NCBI GenBank assembly: GCA_035048485.1
Contig: CM068592.1
Span: 30,812,001-30,876,000, forward strand
Reading direction: 5' to 3'
Length of the DNA stretch: 64,000 nt
DNA from: Pteria penguin
Taxonomy: Eukaryota > Mollusca > Bivalvia > Pterioida > Pteriidae
This document shows, piece after piece, positions 44,056 through 53,683 of this stretch; within the stretch, counting starts at the first letter, position 1; every line of letters starts with the position of its first letter. The position numbers were made by a program, and so were the translations under genes. A model generated the notes under the pieces. That model had not been told where the DNA came from. It did not search any database and saw only the letters and a list, made by a program, of their open reading frames with translations.

Positions 44056-44627
44056 TATATATATATCCAAAAAATGATCCATAGACCATAAGTTTTTTTT
44101 CTGAAAATCCTAAAATTACCTCTCAAAAAGGTGAAGAATTGCCCTAATTTTCTAAAAAGGCGGCTTAAAAGCTTGATGATGGCAACTTCAAACTTGGGAG
44201 TTTGTAGACATTGATAAGTTCTTCCTGACCGACACAAAATTTGGTGACCATGACCTCAATTTTATGCTTCAGTGAACACTGTCTGATTTTGCATTTAGCT
44301 AGATCTCTCTTTCATGTCGTTAATGAAACCAACTTCAACTTGGACAGTTTATAGACATAGAGTTCTTCCTGATTAACACAAAATTTGGTGACTTTGACCT
44401 CAATTTTACACTGCATAGAACACAGTCTAAATTTGCGTTTAGCTTGATCTCTTGCATACCATTATTGATAACATTTTCAATCTACTGGAAACATCTTCAG
44501 ACCTTACAAAACATTATTTCTGGGTAAGATTCTATAGCTGTTTTCAGTGCCTACAAAGTTACTGTCCTTAAACAATAACCATGATAACAGACTCTGTATG
44601 TGATTCCATGACGGATCACACCTTTAT
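44056..44627 (+). repeat. Degraded dispersed repeat
   Basis: Related to 14440-14540: TTGATAAGTTCTTCCTGAC, AAATTTGGTGACC, ATGCTTCAGTGAA, here itself repeated (44208 and 44360). Family unknown. Confidence 0.5.
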
Positions 44628-44950
44628 TATACCGCCTGTAAACAAAGATTTGTTTGGGAGGGGAGAGGGGGGGTATATACTTATATAGAAATCATTCCAA
44701 GTGTCTGTCTGTCTGTTCGTCCATGAATCTCTCCGGGTTTAAGTTCCCCCTTTTACTTTGGAGGGAGATATATTTTACACAATTCTTGTCCATGCCCCAA
44801 GAGTGTGTGATGAGCATGAACCATGGTCCTATCTACAAGGTCAAGGACACAGTACACACATAGAACCGACCTTGAGAACTATCAGCCCTTTCACCTTTAA
44901 TTAAATGGCCATTTATTTTAGAAACAATTTCCACCCTCAAACCAGATAAT
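44628..44950 (+). mobile_element. 5' fragment of a TATACC-type Helentron-like element
   Basis: 5' hairpin: outer TATACC / GGTATA (44628-44677), inner AAACAAA-GA-TTTGTTT. Followed by TCTGTCTGTCTGTTCGTCC. No 3' end found. Confidence 0.5.
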
Positions 44951-45345
44951 TAGCCGAAGGGGACTATAGGTTTGCACTCCGTCCGTCAGTATGTCAGTCA
45001 CACTCATGTTTTCGGATTTTTTTCTAAAGGCTTGTAGATATTCATCCAATTTTTGGTGTGTGAGTTATACCACCATGAGTTACAGATTAAGTTCGAGTTT
45101 CGTATCGGTACACTGATTTTTGACAGAATTACGGCTCTTGGAATAAGAAAATTTCTTTAAAATAGCAGTTTTCCTGACTTTTTTTTCTAAAGGCTTGTAG
45201 ATATTCATCCAATTTTTGGTGTGTGAGTATACCACCATGAGTTACAGATCAAGTTCGAGTTTCGTTATGGTCCACTGATTTTTTACGGAATTACGGACTT
45301 TGGAATTAAAAATTTTCGTTAAAATGGACGTTTTCCAGACTTTTT
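44951..45345 (+). mobile_element. AGTCCCC-family element, 5' part
   Basis: AGGGGACTATAGGTTTGCAC then two copies of the ~160-bp unit (GCTTGTAGATATTCATCC) as in 17905-18550. Broken off where the AGCTCACC element starts. A matching 3' end piece (CCGGTAGGGGACT, AGTATTGC hairpin) lies at 46199-46250. Confidence 0.65.
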
Positions 45346-46541
45346 TAGCTCACCTGAGCCAAAGGCTCAAGTGAGCTATAGTCATAGTGCGCCGTCCGTC
45401 GGTAACTTTTTCACATTTTCGACTTCTTCTCTGGAACTACATTGCAGATTTGGATCAAACTTTGTGTAAATGAGGTACTCAAGGTCCCCTACTAAAATTG
45501 TGTTCGGGATCCAGATTCCCTCAGGGGTGGATCCAGGGCGGGGCCAAAAGTGCCCAAAAGGGTACCCCTCTTCAAACATCTTCTTCTCCAGAACCAGTAC
45601 ATAAATGGGGAAACTAATTGCATTTCAACAATCTATAAAGATGGGTTATTAAAAATTGTGTTCGGGGTTAAGATCCGTCAAATAGAAATTTACGCTTTTT
45701 TGACGTGTTTCTGGACTTGGTCATTTCAATGAAGAAAAGTGTCATGTTTTTTAGTTAATTGATATTGATGATTTCTTAATGACTATTTTGATCATAATTG
45801 TGGTAAGGAATATTATTGTGAAAGAATTTTGTCATTATCTCAATTTTTGGATTTTTTATGAATGTTTTAAGACTTCGAAAAAAAGGGAGAGGGGGGGGGG
45901 GGGTTGGCCATTTTTCACATTTTCAACTTTTTCTACAAAACCACATGAAAGATTTTAATGAAACATGCAATACATGAAGTACTAAAAGTCCTCTATCAAT
46001 TTGGTAAATTTCATCCAAATTGGTCAATAGATAATGCCACCATGTCTAAAAAGCAGTTCTCACAATGGTACATATACCACTTGGTAATTGAAATATGGAG
46101 AGTAGCGGTTCAAATCCAGCTGTGGTCAAAAAAAATTTTTTTTTTTTTTACACATCTAAATAAGTTATCAAAAAAGAAGGGGGGGGGGGGTCTTAGTTTT
46201 CTATTTGCCGGTAGGGGACTTAGTATTGCCTAAGCAATACTTTCAGAATGCTGGTTTTTTTGGTGGTTATTGTGCCTTTTGTCAAGAATAGTTCATAGAC
46301 TCTTATGCTGAGGACCTTTGGGTTATGTCTGATCCTGCAATATTATAAATGTTCTAATATCTGTAAAAGTATTGAGATCCTTATTATAATTCCAAACAAC
46401 AGACTGACACATTTTTCAGTCTTTTCATAAATTATTATTCATATTGAGAGATCAAAGAAGTTTATGGATAACATTTTGCTTTTCTCTTTGGGCAGCTACA
46501 GTTAGATGCTCAGGTGAGTGGTATGGCCAGTTGGCCTCTTG
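45346..46541 (+). mobile_element. AGCTCACC-family Helentron-like element, copy 2 (composite)
   Basis: 5' hairpin AGCTCACCTGAGCC-AAA-GGCTCAAGTGAGCT (45347-45377, one mismatch). The 3' end has CTCAGGTGAG, hairpin GGCCA-GT-TGGCC, TCTTG|TT (46541). It lacks the 145-bp tandem repeats of copy 1. It contains A/G-runs (45886-45903, 46175-46190) and an internal 3'-end piece of the AGTCCCC family (46184-46250), so it is a chimera. Confidence 0.65.
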
Positions 46542-47151
46542 TTTGTGTCATTATTCTGATTCCAAATTATTTCATAGATTTTCTCATGGTTGATAGCTGA
46601 GTATGCTTTGTTTATGGGTGTGATTAAGATTTTAATGAAAGCATTTTATTGGAAAAAGGTAGTTTCTATAAATAATTATTAAGATTTGTGCAGGCATTTC
46701 ATCCTAGACTAAAATCAAAGGAGGTTGCTTATAGTATTGTAATTAGCATCAGTGTGCAACTAAAGAGCTTGCCAGGCATATCGTTGATATCTATAGTATG
46801 TAGATGAACAATTTTCATGTAGCTTGGTAATATTAAGTACACATTATCTTTTGTAATGGTTGGGACATTGTTGTCCAGATCCATGAATGGGTGGATCTAA
46901 GTCAGACAACACAGCCTAAAGAGAGTATCCTCAATTGTCAAACTGTACTTTTGGTAATAGCTACAAAGATCACAGTGATCTGAAAAAGGTGTCTTAAGGG
47001 CTAATGTTAAAAATTAATTCATAAAGAAAGATTATAAAGTGTTTATCCGGTATTTGCTAAATTATACATCATTACATGTAAGTAATGAATATCAGAATAT
47101 ATAATAAACATGCATAAATTTTGTGTTCCATCTTCAATGAAGCTCAAGCAG
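46542..47151. other. Unassigned
   Basis: No recognisable feature. Confidence 0.5.
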
Positions 47152-47302
47152 GTGTGGTCTAGTGGACGAGGCGCTCAGCTTGCGATCAAGGGGTGCTGGG
47201 TTTGATTCCCACCTTGGTCACACTGGTGTTCTTTCTTTTGGATGAGACAGTTAAAACTGAGGTCCCGTGTCGCGGTAGACGAGGCACATAAATGATCCCT
47301 CC
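47152..47302 (+). mobile_element. SINE, family A, host of a nested SINE
   Basis: A box GTGGTCTAGTGGACGAGG, B box GTTTGATTCCC, then GATGAGACAGTTAAAACTGA and GATCCCTCCCTATAG, where another SINE is inserted. Confidence 0.75.
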
Positions 47303-47316
47303 CTATAGAAATCTGA

Positions 47317-47543
47317 TTGATTGATTGATTGATTTTTGTTTAGCATCACACCACGAATATTTCACGTATATGGTGACAGCATCTGCCTGATGCAGGGCAT
47401 ACAAATTTTTGACCTTTGCAACTGACCCACCCGAAGCAGTGAGGAATCTTTAACGGGCCATGCATACCACGACATGGGGCCTCGATTTTTACAGTCTCAT
47501 CCGAAAGACAGGACTCCGACAGTACAACTAGGCCACGCCGGCT
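47317..47543 (-). mobile_element. SINE, family A, minus strand, with 14-bp target duplication
   Basis: Flanked by perfect CTATAGAAATCTGA (47303-47316 and 47544-47557). Read on the minus strand it goes from AGCCGGCGTGGCC to the TCAATCAATCAAT tail. Has GATGAGACTGTAAAAATC, CACTGCTTCGGGTGGG and GCTGTCACCATATACGTG. Confidence 0.9.
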
Positions 47544-47557
47544 CTATAGAAATCTGA

Positions 47558-47801
47558 AGTATGCATATTTACAAAGCAAACTACATGTACTTCTATCTCC
47601 TACACTTCTCATCAGACTTTGATCATACATAAAAGTTATTTGATTATGGGCTCTAGGACAAAGTCACTCAAGGACATTTCTGAAAGGTCAAGGTCACGAT
47701 AAAAAAGCTTTATTTCATAACTAATCAAGGTCAAACTTACACATAGTAGTTTAAGATACAATGATCATTTGCCGTTCTACAGTTGACAATTGGGTAACCA
47801 T
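47558..47801. other. Unassigned
   Basis: Short TTTCTGAAAGGTCAAGGTCA segment (NR half-site-like). Otherwise nothing recognised. Confidence 0.5.
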
Positions 47802-47812
47802 ATGATACATTG

Positions 47813-47982
47813 GGGCAGGCTTGGTGTAGTGGTTATGTGCTTGGTTTGCTGCGCAGACGCTCTGAGTTCGATTCCCGGGTTGCGCCAGTATGTTTAAGAG
47901 GTTGGTAACCTCCTGCTTCCATGTCGCGTTATGAATGAAATATTGTTGAAAGCGACGTAAAACACAAATCAACCAACCAATA
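47813..47982 (+). mobile_element. SINE, family B, complete, with 11-bp target duplication
   Basis: Flanked by perfect ATGATACATTG (47802-47812 and 47983-47993). A box TTGGTGTAGTGGTTATGTG, B box GTTCGATTCCC, body TTGGTAACCTCCTGCTTCC and GAAAGCGACGTAAAACAC, tail AACCAACCAATA. Confidence 0.9.
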
Positions 47983-48100
47983 ATGATACATTGAAATCTG
48001 AGACCGACATCAATTAATACAATGATTTTCTATATATTAAGTCATTCATTTCCTTCATTATTGCTGTACTTCTTGGAGCAACCATCAGGTTTACTGATTT

Positions 48101-48530
48101 TAATACGCCTAACATAAGACGGAACGTATTATGTGATGACATTGTCCGTCTGTCTGTCTGTCTAGGGTCATGTTTTCCAGACTTTTTTCTGCAGTCTTCT
48201 GCGATATTTGATTGAAACATGGCATATAACTTAATATCAATGAGAGTCAGTACCACTTCGCATTTGGGCGTGATTGCTTTTTTTCTGCCACTATTATGGG
48301 CCTTGAACTTAAAAATTTTCAAGGATTTTACAGTTTTCTGGAATTCTTTGTGTAGTGTTTCAAGGTATTGGATTGTAACTTGGCCATTTATTCAAATTTA
48401 TCCCTTTCAAGGTAAGCGACGTTGTTTTATTTGTTTATAAATTGAGTCATTATGTCCTGTATTATAATTGCTGCTTAGGGAATATCCATCAGTTTTACTT
48501 ATACTCTTGATTTTTCTTATGTTTTTAAGG
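48101..48530 (+). mobile_element. 5' fragment of another Helentron-like element, then possible intron end
   Basis: Hairpin TAATACG / CGTATTA (48101-48131), then TGTCCGTCTGTCTGTCTG. No 3' end. The last bases TTATGTTTTTAAG|G precede the ATG of ORF copy 2 and could be a splice acceptor (AAG type). Confidence 0.4.
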
Positions 48531-51173
48531 ATGCCAAAGTGTAAAAGAAAGTCATTCAGGACAATAAGAAATCAAAGAAGAAATCAAAGATTAAAAGAGA
48601 AGAAATCAGTGTGTCATGATGGCGAAAATACGGCTTCTGAGCAATTAACAAGTAAAGAGGAGAAAAGAAATGCCTCCATGGGGTTGGCACCTTCTTGTGA
48701 GGAAAAACCCCTGGCCGCTTGGAAGTTGGCCTCTCGAAATGAGAAAACGCTTCTGAATGCCCTGAGGTTATCACCTCCTCAGGGAAGTCGTCTGAGTGCC
48801 TCGCAAAGAGACGTGTCAGCGAACCCTGAATCTCCAGCGTGGGATTGTACTCCAGAGTGGGTACCTCTGCCAAAAAGCGGCATTGCAGGTCAGACGCAAA
48901 CTGGGGAAGACACACATTCTGTGGCAACAGAATGGAGTCCCAGTATAATGGATACATTAAGAAAAGGTGAAAAGACAGAAAGAAATGATCAGGAAATTCA
49001 TATAGAAAATATTTCTCTCAGTAGCAAAACAGATATTTGTGATAAATTACAAGGATTGAAATCTGAAATTCATTTGAGTTCAAAAGAAAAAAATTCAGAC
49101 ATAGATATTACTGCAGTAAGAACAGTTTCTCCATCAGAAGGCAAGGTTATCCAAGGCAATTTTCACCAAGGCAATACAATTTTTGGTAAGAATGCTGGTA
49201 ACCAGTGTGTAGCAAACTGCCTGTGTGCAGCAATTTTCAGTCATCTGAAACCTGTGTCAATTTGGCAGTCAGAAGATATGGATAAAATTCTAATGACAGG
49301 AAATGAATTATATGGGTTCTTGCAAGAAAGTAGTACCATGAATTATTCATATTTGTTGATTAATGAGCTGCCACGTGTGTTAGATATATACAATGAAACC
49401 TTTGAGATAATACATAAAGAATCAATTGCATCTGTTGTAGGTATTGTTGAAGAAGAAATGCAGTATTCAAGTTTCAATGCATTTCCAATAGAAGAGGCTC
49501 TACAAATGTCATTGATAGATATGGATTGCTGCTTTGTATGTTTTGGTGGAAATACACTGCTGGTAGGGAAACAAAACAGTGCCTTGTATATATTTGATTC
49601 ACATTCAAGATCAAAGGAAGGTATGCTTCAAGAAAATGGTTATAGTACATGCATTCTTATTGAAAACATAGCTGATGTTCTTCATCATATTAAAATGCTC
49701 TCTTTGTCGATGAATATCACATCTTGTGTAGAATGTGAGATAACAGGATGTAAAATAAAAAAACATGTGGATCAGCCTGACAAAGATCTTGCTATAACTC
49801 GCACAGATACAGGGAGTATAAAATTTGTTCCACTGACAGGCAACACACAGAAAAAATTATGCAAAGTAATTAAGATACCATTGAGCAAAACAAAGATCTT
49901 TCCAAAGGAATCGAGTGGTAATGTTGCAGGCGTACCAACAACAGTACAGCAAGTAAAAGGAGATGGCAATTGTTTTTTCAGAGCAATTTCGTATGCTATT
50001 AGTAATTCAGAAGATACCCACAAAGTAATAAGGGAAGCTATATGCAAGTATGCAATCTCCAATCAAAAAAGTGTCCAACAGTTTTTGAGATCTGGGTACC
50101 AGTCAGTGACATCCTATATTCAAGAAGAAGGAATGACAAACTTGAATACATGGGCTACAGAATTTGAGATTATATGTACAACATGTTTGTTGCAGTGCAA
50201 TATCTACATTTGTAGTGCTGGAAGATGGCTTAAGTACTCCCCAACACTTGTCAACAAAAACATATCTGTTGGAGAACAAAGTATCTACTTAGACCATCTT
50301 AATGAAAATCATTACAATGTTGTTCTTGGAACTGAAATGACAAGACATCCAATGAAAAATATTACTGAGAATCAACCTGAAAAGGTGGGAACACACAATT
50401 TATCAGACAGCAATGGCTGTGATCAGCAACAGAAATATAAAGATTCAGATTACAAAAAGAAGGCACGTTTATGTCTGAAAAGAAGGTATGCAACAGATGA
50501 GGAGTATAGGATAAATAAAAAAGAAATGAGCAAACTAAGGTATCAAAACAATATTGCGTTTCGCCAACAAATAAAAGAGGCCAATAAAAGAAAATATAGA
50601 GAAAATGAACAATACAGACAAGAAAAGAAGGAATGCATTAAAGAAAAGTATCAGAAAAATGAACAATACAGGTTTAGGGTGAAGAAAGCCAACAAAGAAA
50701 GGTATCAAAAGAATGAGCAATTCAAGCTGAAAGTTATGAATAGTAGCAAAGTAAAATACCAAAAAAATGAACAATTCAAGCAGGAAATGAAAAAAGCTAG
50801 TAAAGAAAAATATCATAGAGATGAACAGTTCAGGCGTGATGTAAGGAGAGCAAGTAAAGAGAAGTATCACAAGAATGAACAATTCAAGAACAATATTAAG
50901 AACAGTAATAAATTGAAATATCAGCAGAATAAAAATTATCAAGAAAAGGTCAAGGAAGCTAGCAAAATGAGGTACCAAAATGACTTACAACAAAGAACAA
51001 GAATGAAAATGAGATACAAGACCAACACAGTATTTCGTGATAAATACAAATCAACATGTAGACAGAAATATCACATTGATTTGAATCTAAGAAACAAGAA
51101 AGTTGATGAAATGAAAAAAAAAATATTGGATTATGAAAAAATGCACACCAGAAATTCACAAAATACGAAATGA
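48531..51173 (+). CDS. Helentron protein copy 2, C76-like and OTU proteases plus helical repeat
   Basis: ATG at 48531 (MPKCKRKSFRTI) matches copy 1. Residues 50-146 are the near-identical 97-residue block. The C76-like domain has Cys226 (NAGNQCVANCL) and Asp356/His358 (FDSHSR), the same positions as in copy 1. The OTU domain has Cys481 (GDGNCFFRA) and His594 (NHYNVV). The 18-residue basic repeat runs from about 640 to 880, with about ten units uninterrupted. The frame ends after one extra A in A10 (51114-51123). All proposed catalytic residues are kept although the surrounding sequence diverged to about 80 percent, which suggests selection on the proteases. Confidence 0.87.
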   Translation: MPKCKRKSFRTIRNQRRNQRLKEKKSVCHDGENTASEQLTSKEEKRNASMGLAPSCEEKPLAAWKLASRNEKTLLNALRLSPPQGSRLSASQRDVSANPESPAWDCTPEWVPLPKSGIAGQTQTGEDTHSVATEWSPSIMDTLRKGEKTERNDQEIHIENISLSSKTDICDKLQGLKSEIHLSSKEKNSDIDITAVRTVSPSEGKVIQGNFHQGNTIFGKNAGNQCVANCLCAAIFSHLKPVSIWQSEDMDKILMTGNELYGFLQESSTMNYSYLLINELPRVLDIYNETFEIIHKESIASVVGIVEEEMQYSSFNAFPIEEALQMSLIDMDCCFVCFGGNTLLVGKQNSALYIFDSHSRSKEGMLQENGYSTCILIENIADVLHHIKMLSLSMNITSCVECEITGCKIKKHVDQPDKDLAITRTDTGSIKFVPLTGNTQKKLCKVIKIPLSKTKIFPKESSGNVAGVPTTVQQVKGDGNCFFRAISYAISNSEDTHKVIREAICKYAISNQKSVQQFLRSGYQSVTSYIQEEGMTNLNTWATEFEIICTTCLLQCNIYICSAGRWLKYSPTLVNKNISVGEQSIYLDHLNENHYNVVLGTEMTRHPMKNITENQPEKVGTHNLSDSNGCDQQQKYKDSDYKKKARLCLKRRYATDEEYRINKKEMSKLRYQNNIAFRQQIKEANKRKYRENEQYRQEKKECIKEKYQKNEQYRFRVKKANKERYQKNEQFKLKVMNSSKVKYQKNEQFKQEMKKASKEKYHRDEQFRRDVRRASKEKYHKNEQFKNNIKNSNKLKYQQNKNYQEKVKEASKMRYQNDLQQRTRMKMRYKTNTVFRDKYKSTCRQKYHIDLNLRNKKVDEMKKKILDYEKMHTRNSQNTK
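48678..48968 (+). other. Near-identical 291-bp coding island, copy 2
   Basis: Partner of 20760-21050. The borders are sharp: similarity drops within a few bases before ATGGGGTTGGC and after AGAAAAGGT. Confidence 0.9.
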
Positions 51174-52680
51174 AAAGGCAGCTATTCGCAGGAAAGCTAA
51201 AGACGCAAAAACACACAATGTCATGACATCTTTATTTCGTGACAAAGTGTCGAAAGGCCCAGTTTATGCATGTGCTTCTTGTCAGAGGTTATTGTTTGAT
51301 AATCAAGTTCAAAAGTGCAATTTAGATAACTATGAGAAATGTCTGTCAAAAGAAGGTAGTTCAACAAAAGTTTTCTTTGCAAAAGAATTACCACATGAGA
51401 ATAACGAAGCATGTAGCCTAAGTGATTGTCCCAAATGCAGATTATGGATATGTAAAACTTGTCACAGAAAATTAGTAAATGGTTCTATTCCTGCTGAATC
51501 TTCATTCAATATGATGCAATTGGAAGAAGTACCAGAGGAATTGAATGTGCTAAACAGTTTGGAACATCATCTGATAGCACTACACATACCTTTTATGAAA
51601 GTAGTAGCATTGCCAAAAGGTGGACAAAGTGCAGTACATGGACCAGTTGTTTGTGTTCCAGTAAACATACAGAAGATATCAATGTTACCACGATCAGAAA
51701 ACACAAATTTGATACTTAAAGTGAAGCTGAAGAAAAAATTACAGTTCAAAGGACATTTTGAATATCAATTTGTGAATACAAATCATATTCAGGCAGCTCT
51801 GAAATACCTAAAAAGTAACAATGTTTGGTATAGGAACATTGAAATTGATTGCTTGGAGGAAAATGGTACATTGGATGATATATCAGAAAATGCAGATGAT
51901 ATACAAAAGAATAAACGAACAATAGAAAATGAAAGAACCAATCAAAGTTTGCTGGCCGATTGTATTCATACAGAAAAGAACAAAACCGAAAGGCAAAATG
52001 AAGAAGATGACAAGAGTATAGAAAATGGAGGAGAAAATGGCATACAATATGACACCTGTCTTCAGCCAGCAGATATAGGACAAGAAGTGCTTGATCATTA
52101 TTTTGACGATATTTTCAATATTGCGCCAGGTGAAGGAAACAATCCTGTAAAAATCATGCAGGAAGTAGGTAATGAGGCAAAATGTTTTCCTAAGCATTTT
52201 CCGTCAGGAATAAATACTTTTGATGAGAAAAGGAAAGTGAGTATACCAATGCTTAGATATTTTAACAATAGATTAATGAATGTTGACCGTAGATTTGCAC
52301 AGGACACAAACTATATCTTCTACTGCCAGTATCTATCAGAATTAAAGCAAGTTATTGAAAAAACGCAGATCTCGCTACGAAAAGGAACAACCCCATCAAA
52401 GGGACATATCACTGACAATATACAAGATGAGAATGTCTTGAAAAATCTTCTAAAAAGAGATGAAGCTCTACGATTTCTACAACCAATTAGAGGAACACCA
52501 TCATATTGGCAGAGAGCACAAAAGGATTTATTTGCAATGCTTCGACAACTTGGTATACCAACATGGTTTTGTTCGTTTTCTTCTGCTGAATTCCGATGGA
52601 AAGAAATACTGGATGTTTTGTTGTTACAACAAGGTGATTGTAGGAAGTATGAAGATCTTGACTGGATGGAAAACAAGTAA
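51133..52680 (+). CDS. Helentron protein copy 2, DUF6570-like region plus Rep N-part
   Basis: Continues in the +1 frame. Cys-rich CASC and [46 protein letters not shown], an acidic linker, then Rep: [20 protein letters not shown] and [14 protein letters not shown]. It has one more Cys (CPKC) than copy 1 (CPKT), giving a cleaner pair of CxxC-type ligands. The frame is lost at 52671-52677 where GAAAACAAG replaces GAAAAAAG. Confidence 0.86.
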   Translation: MKKCTPEIHKIRNEKAAIRRKAKDAKTHNVMTSLFRDKVSKGPVYACASCQRLLFDNQVQKCNLDNYEKCLSKEGSSTKVFFAKELPHENNEACSLSDCPKCRLWICKTCHRKLVNGSIPAESSFNMMQLEEVPEELNVLNSLEHHLIALHIPFMKVVALPKGGQSAVHGPVVCVPVNIQKISMLPRSENTNLILKVKLKKKLQFKGHFEYQFVNTNHIQAALKYLKSNNVWYRNIEIDCLEENGTLDDISENADDIQKNKRTIENERTNQSLLADCIHTEKNKTERQNEEDDKSIENGGENGIQYDTCLQPADIGQEVLDHYFDDIFNIAPGEGNNPVKIMQEVGNEAKCFPKHFPSGINTFDEKRKVSIPMLRYFNNRLMNVDRRFAQDTNYIFYCQYLSELKQVIEKTQISLRKGTTPSKGHITDNIQDENVLKNLLKRDEALRFLQPIRGTPSYWQRAQKDLFAMLRQLGIPTWFCSFSSAEFRWKEILDVLLLQQGDCRKYEDLDWMENK

Positions 52681-53683
52681 ACTTTTAAAAAGTGACCCAG
52701 TAACCGTTGCCAGAATGTTTGATAAAAGGTTTCATGTTTTTCTGAAAGATGTGATTTTATCTCCACAAAAACCAATTGGTGAGGTTACTGACTATTTCTA
52801 TCGAATAGAATTTCAGCAAAGGGGATCACCACATGCTCACTGCTTATTTTGGATACGTGATGCTCCAAAATTAGATGAAGATGGTTCTTCAGCTGTCTGT
52901 GATTTTATTGATCAATATATTACCTGTGCTATGCCTTCAGCTGAAAGAGACCCGGAACTCTATGATATGGTAAACAGTGTACAACAACACAGTAGAAATC
53001 ATTCAAAATCATGCAAGAAAAAGGGAACAAACTGCAGATTTAACTTTCCACGTCCCCCATCAGGAAAGACATTTATATGTAAAGAAAACACTGAAGAAGA
53101 AATTAGTATGAATGCAGAAAATGAATCAATGAACACTATGACAAAATCAGATGCTAAAGCCTTGTTAACAAAGGTCTGGGATATCATCAATCGTACAAAT
53201 GACAACACAATTTCAATAGAAAGCTTATTCAGAAAGCTTGGAATTAACCAATCAATTTATGAAGAAGCTCACAAGATACTGAATACAAAACAAACAGTCA
53301 TATTACGACGAAATCCTGATGAAACATGGACTAATCAATATAATGCTCAACTGCTTCGATGCTGGGATGCTAACATGGATATACAATTCGTTCTGGATCC
53401 ATTTAGTTGTATTGTGTATATCATATCATACATTTCCAAATCAGAGAGAGAAATGGGTATGCTCCTTCGACAAACAAAGATCGAATCGGAACAAGGAAAT
53501 TTGAATGCAAAGCAAACAATGAGAGCAATAGGTTCAGCATATTTACATCATAGGGAAGTTGGTATACAAGAAGCCATTTACAGAATATGTAGTTTGCATA
53601 TGAAAGAATGTTCGAGAAATGTCATATTTATTCCTGTGGGAGAAAATCCAACACGCCTTAGTAAAACCCTTGTACCATGTTAA
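52676..53683 (+). CDS. Helentron protein copy 2, Rep catalytic part
   Basis: From SKLLKSDPV onward. HUH motif SPHAHC (His codons 52832 and 52838) and two-Tyr motif YIISYISK (Tyr codons 53417 and 53429). The linker contains [12 protein letters not shown] and a DAKALL..VWDI helix. One segment therefore holds both halves of the nicking active site. It ends at TAA after an extra A in A4 (53663-53666). An apparent earlier start for this frame, around 52460, is out of register with the homologous protein. Confidence 0.87.
   Translation, partial: SKLLKSDPVTVARMFDKRFHVFLKDVILSPQKPIGEVTDYFYRIEFQQRGSPHAHCLFWIRDAPKLDEDGSSAVCDFIDQYITCAMPSAERDPELYDMVNSVQQHSRNHSKSCKKKGTNCRFNFPRPPSGKTFICKENTEEEISMNAENESMNTMTKSDAKALLTKVWDIINRTNDNTISIESLFRKLGINQSIYEEAHKILNTKQTVILRRNPDETWTNQYNAQLLRCWDANMDIQFVLDPFSCIVYIISYISKSEREMGMLLRQTKIESEQGNLNAKQTMRAIGSAYLHHREVGIQEAIYRICSLHMKECSRNVIFIPVGENPTRLSKTLVPC

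Noticed and set aside
48900..49000. The C76-like domain as sign of an integrated herpes-like virus
   Set aside because: No viral gene neighbours; the domain lies inside an otherwise typical Helentron protein in both copies.
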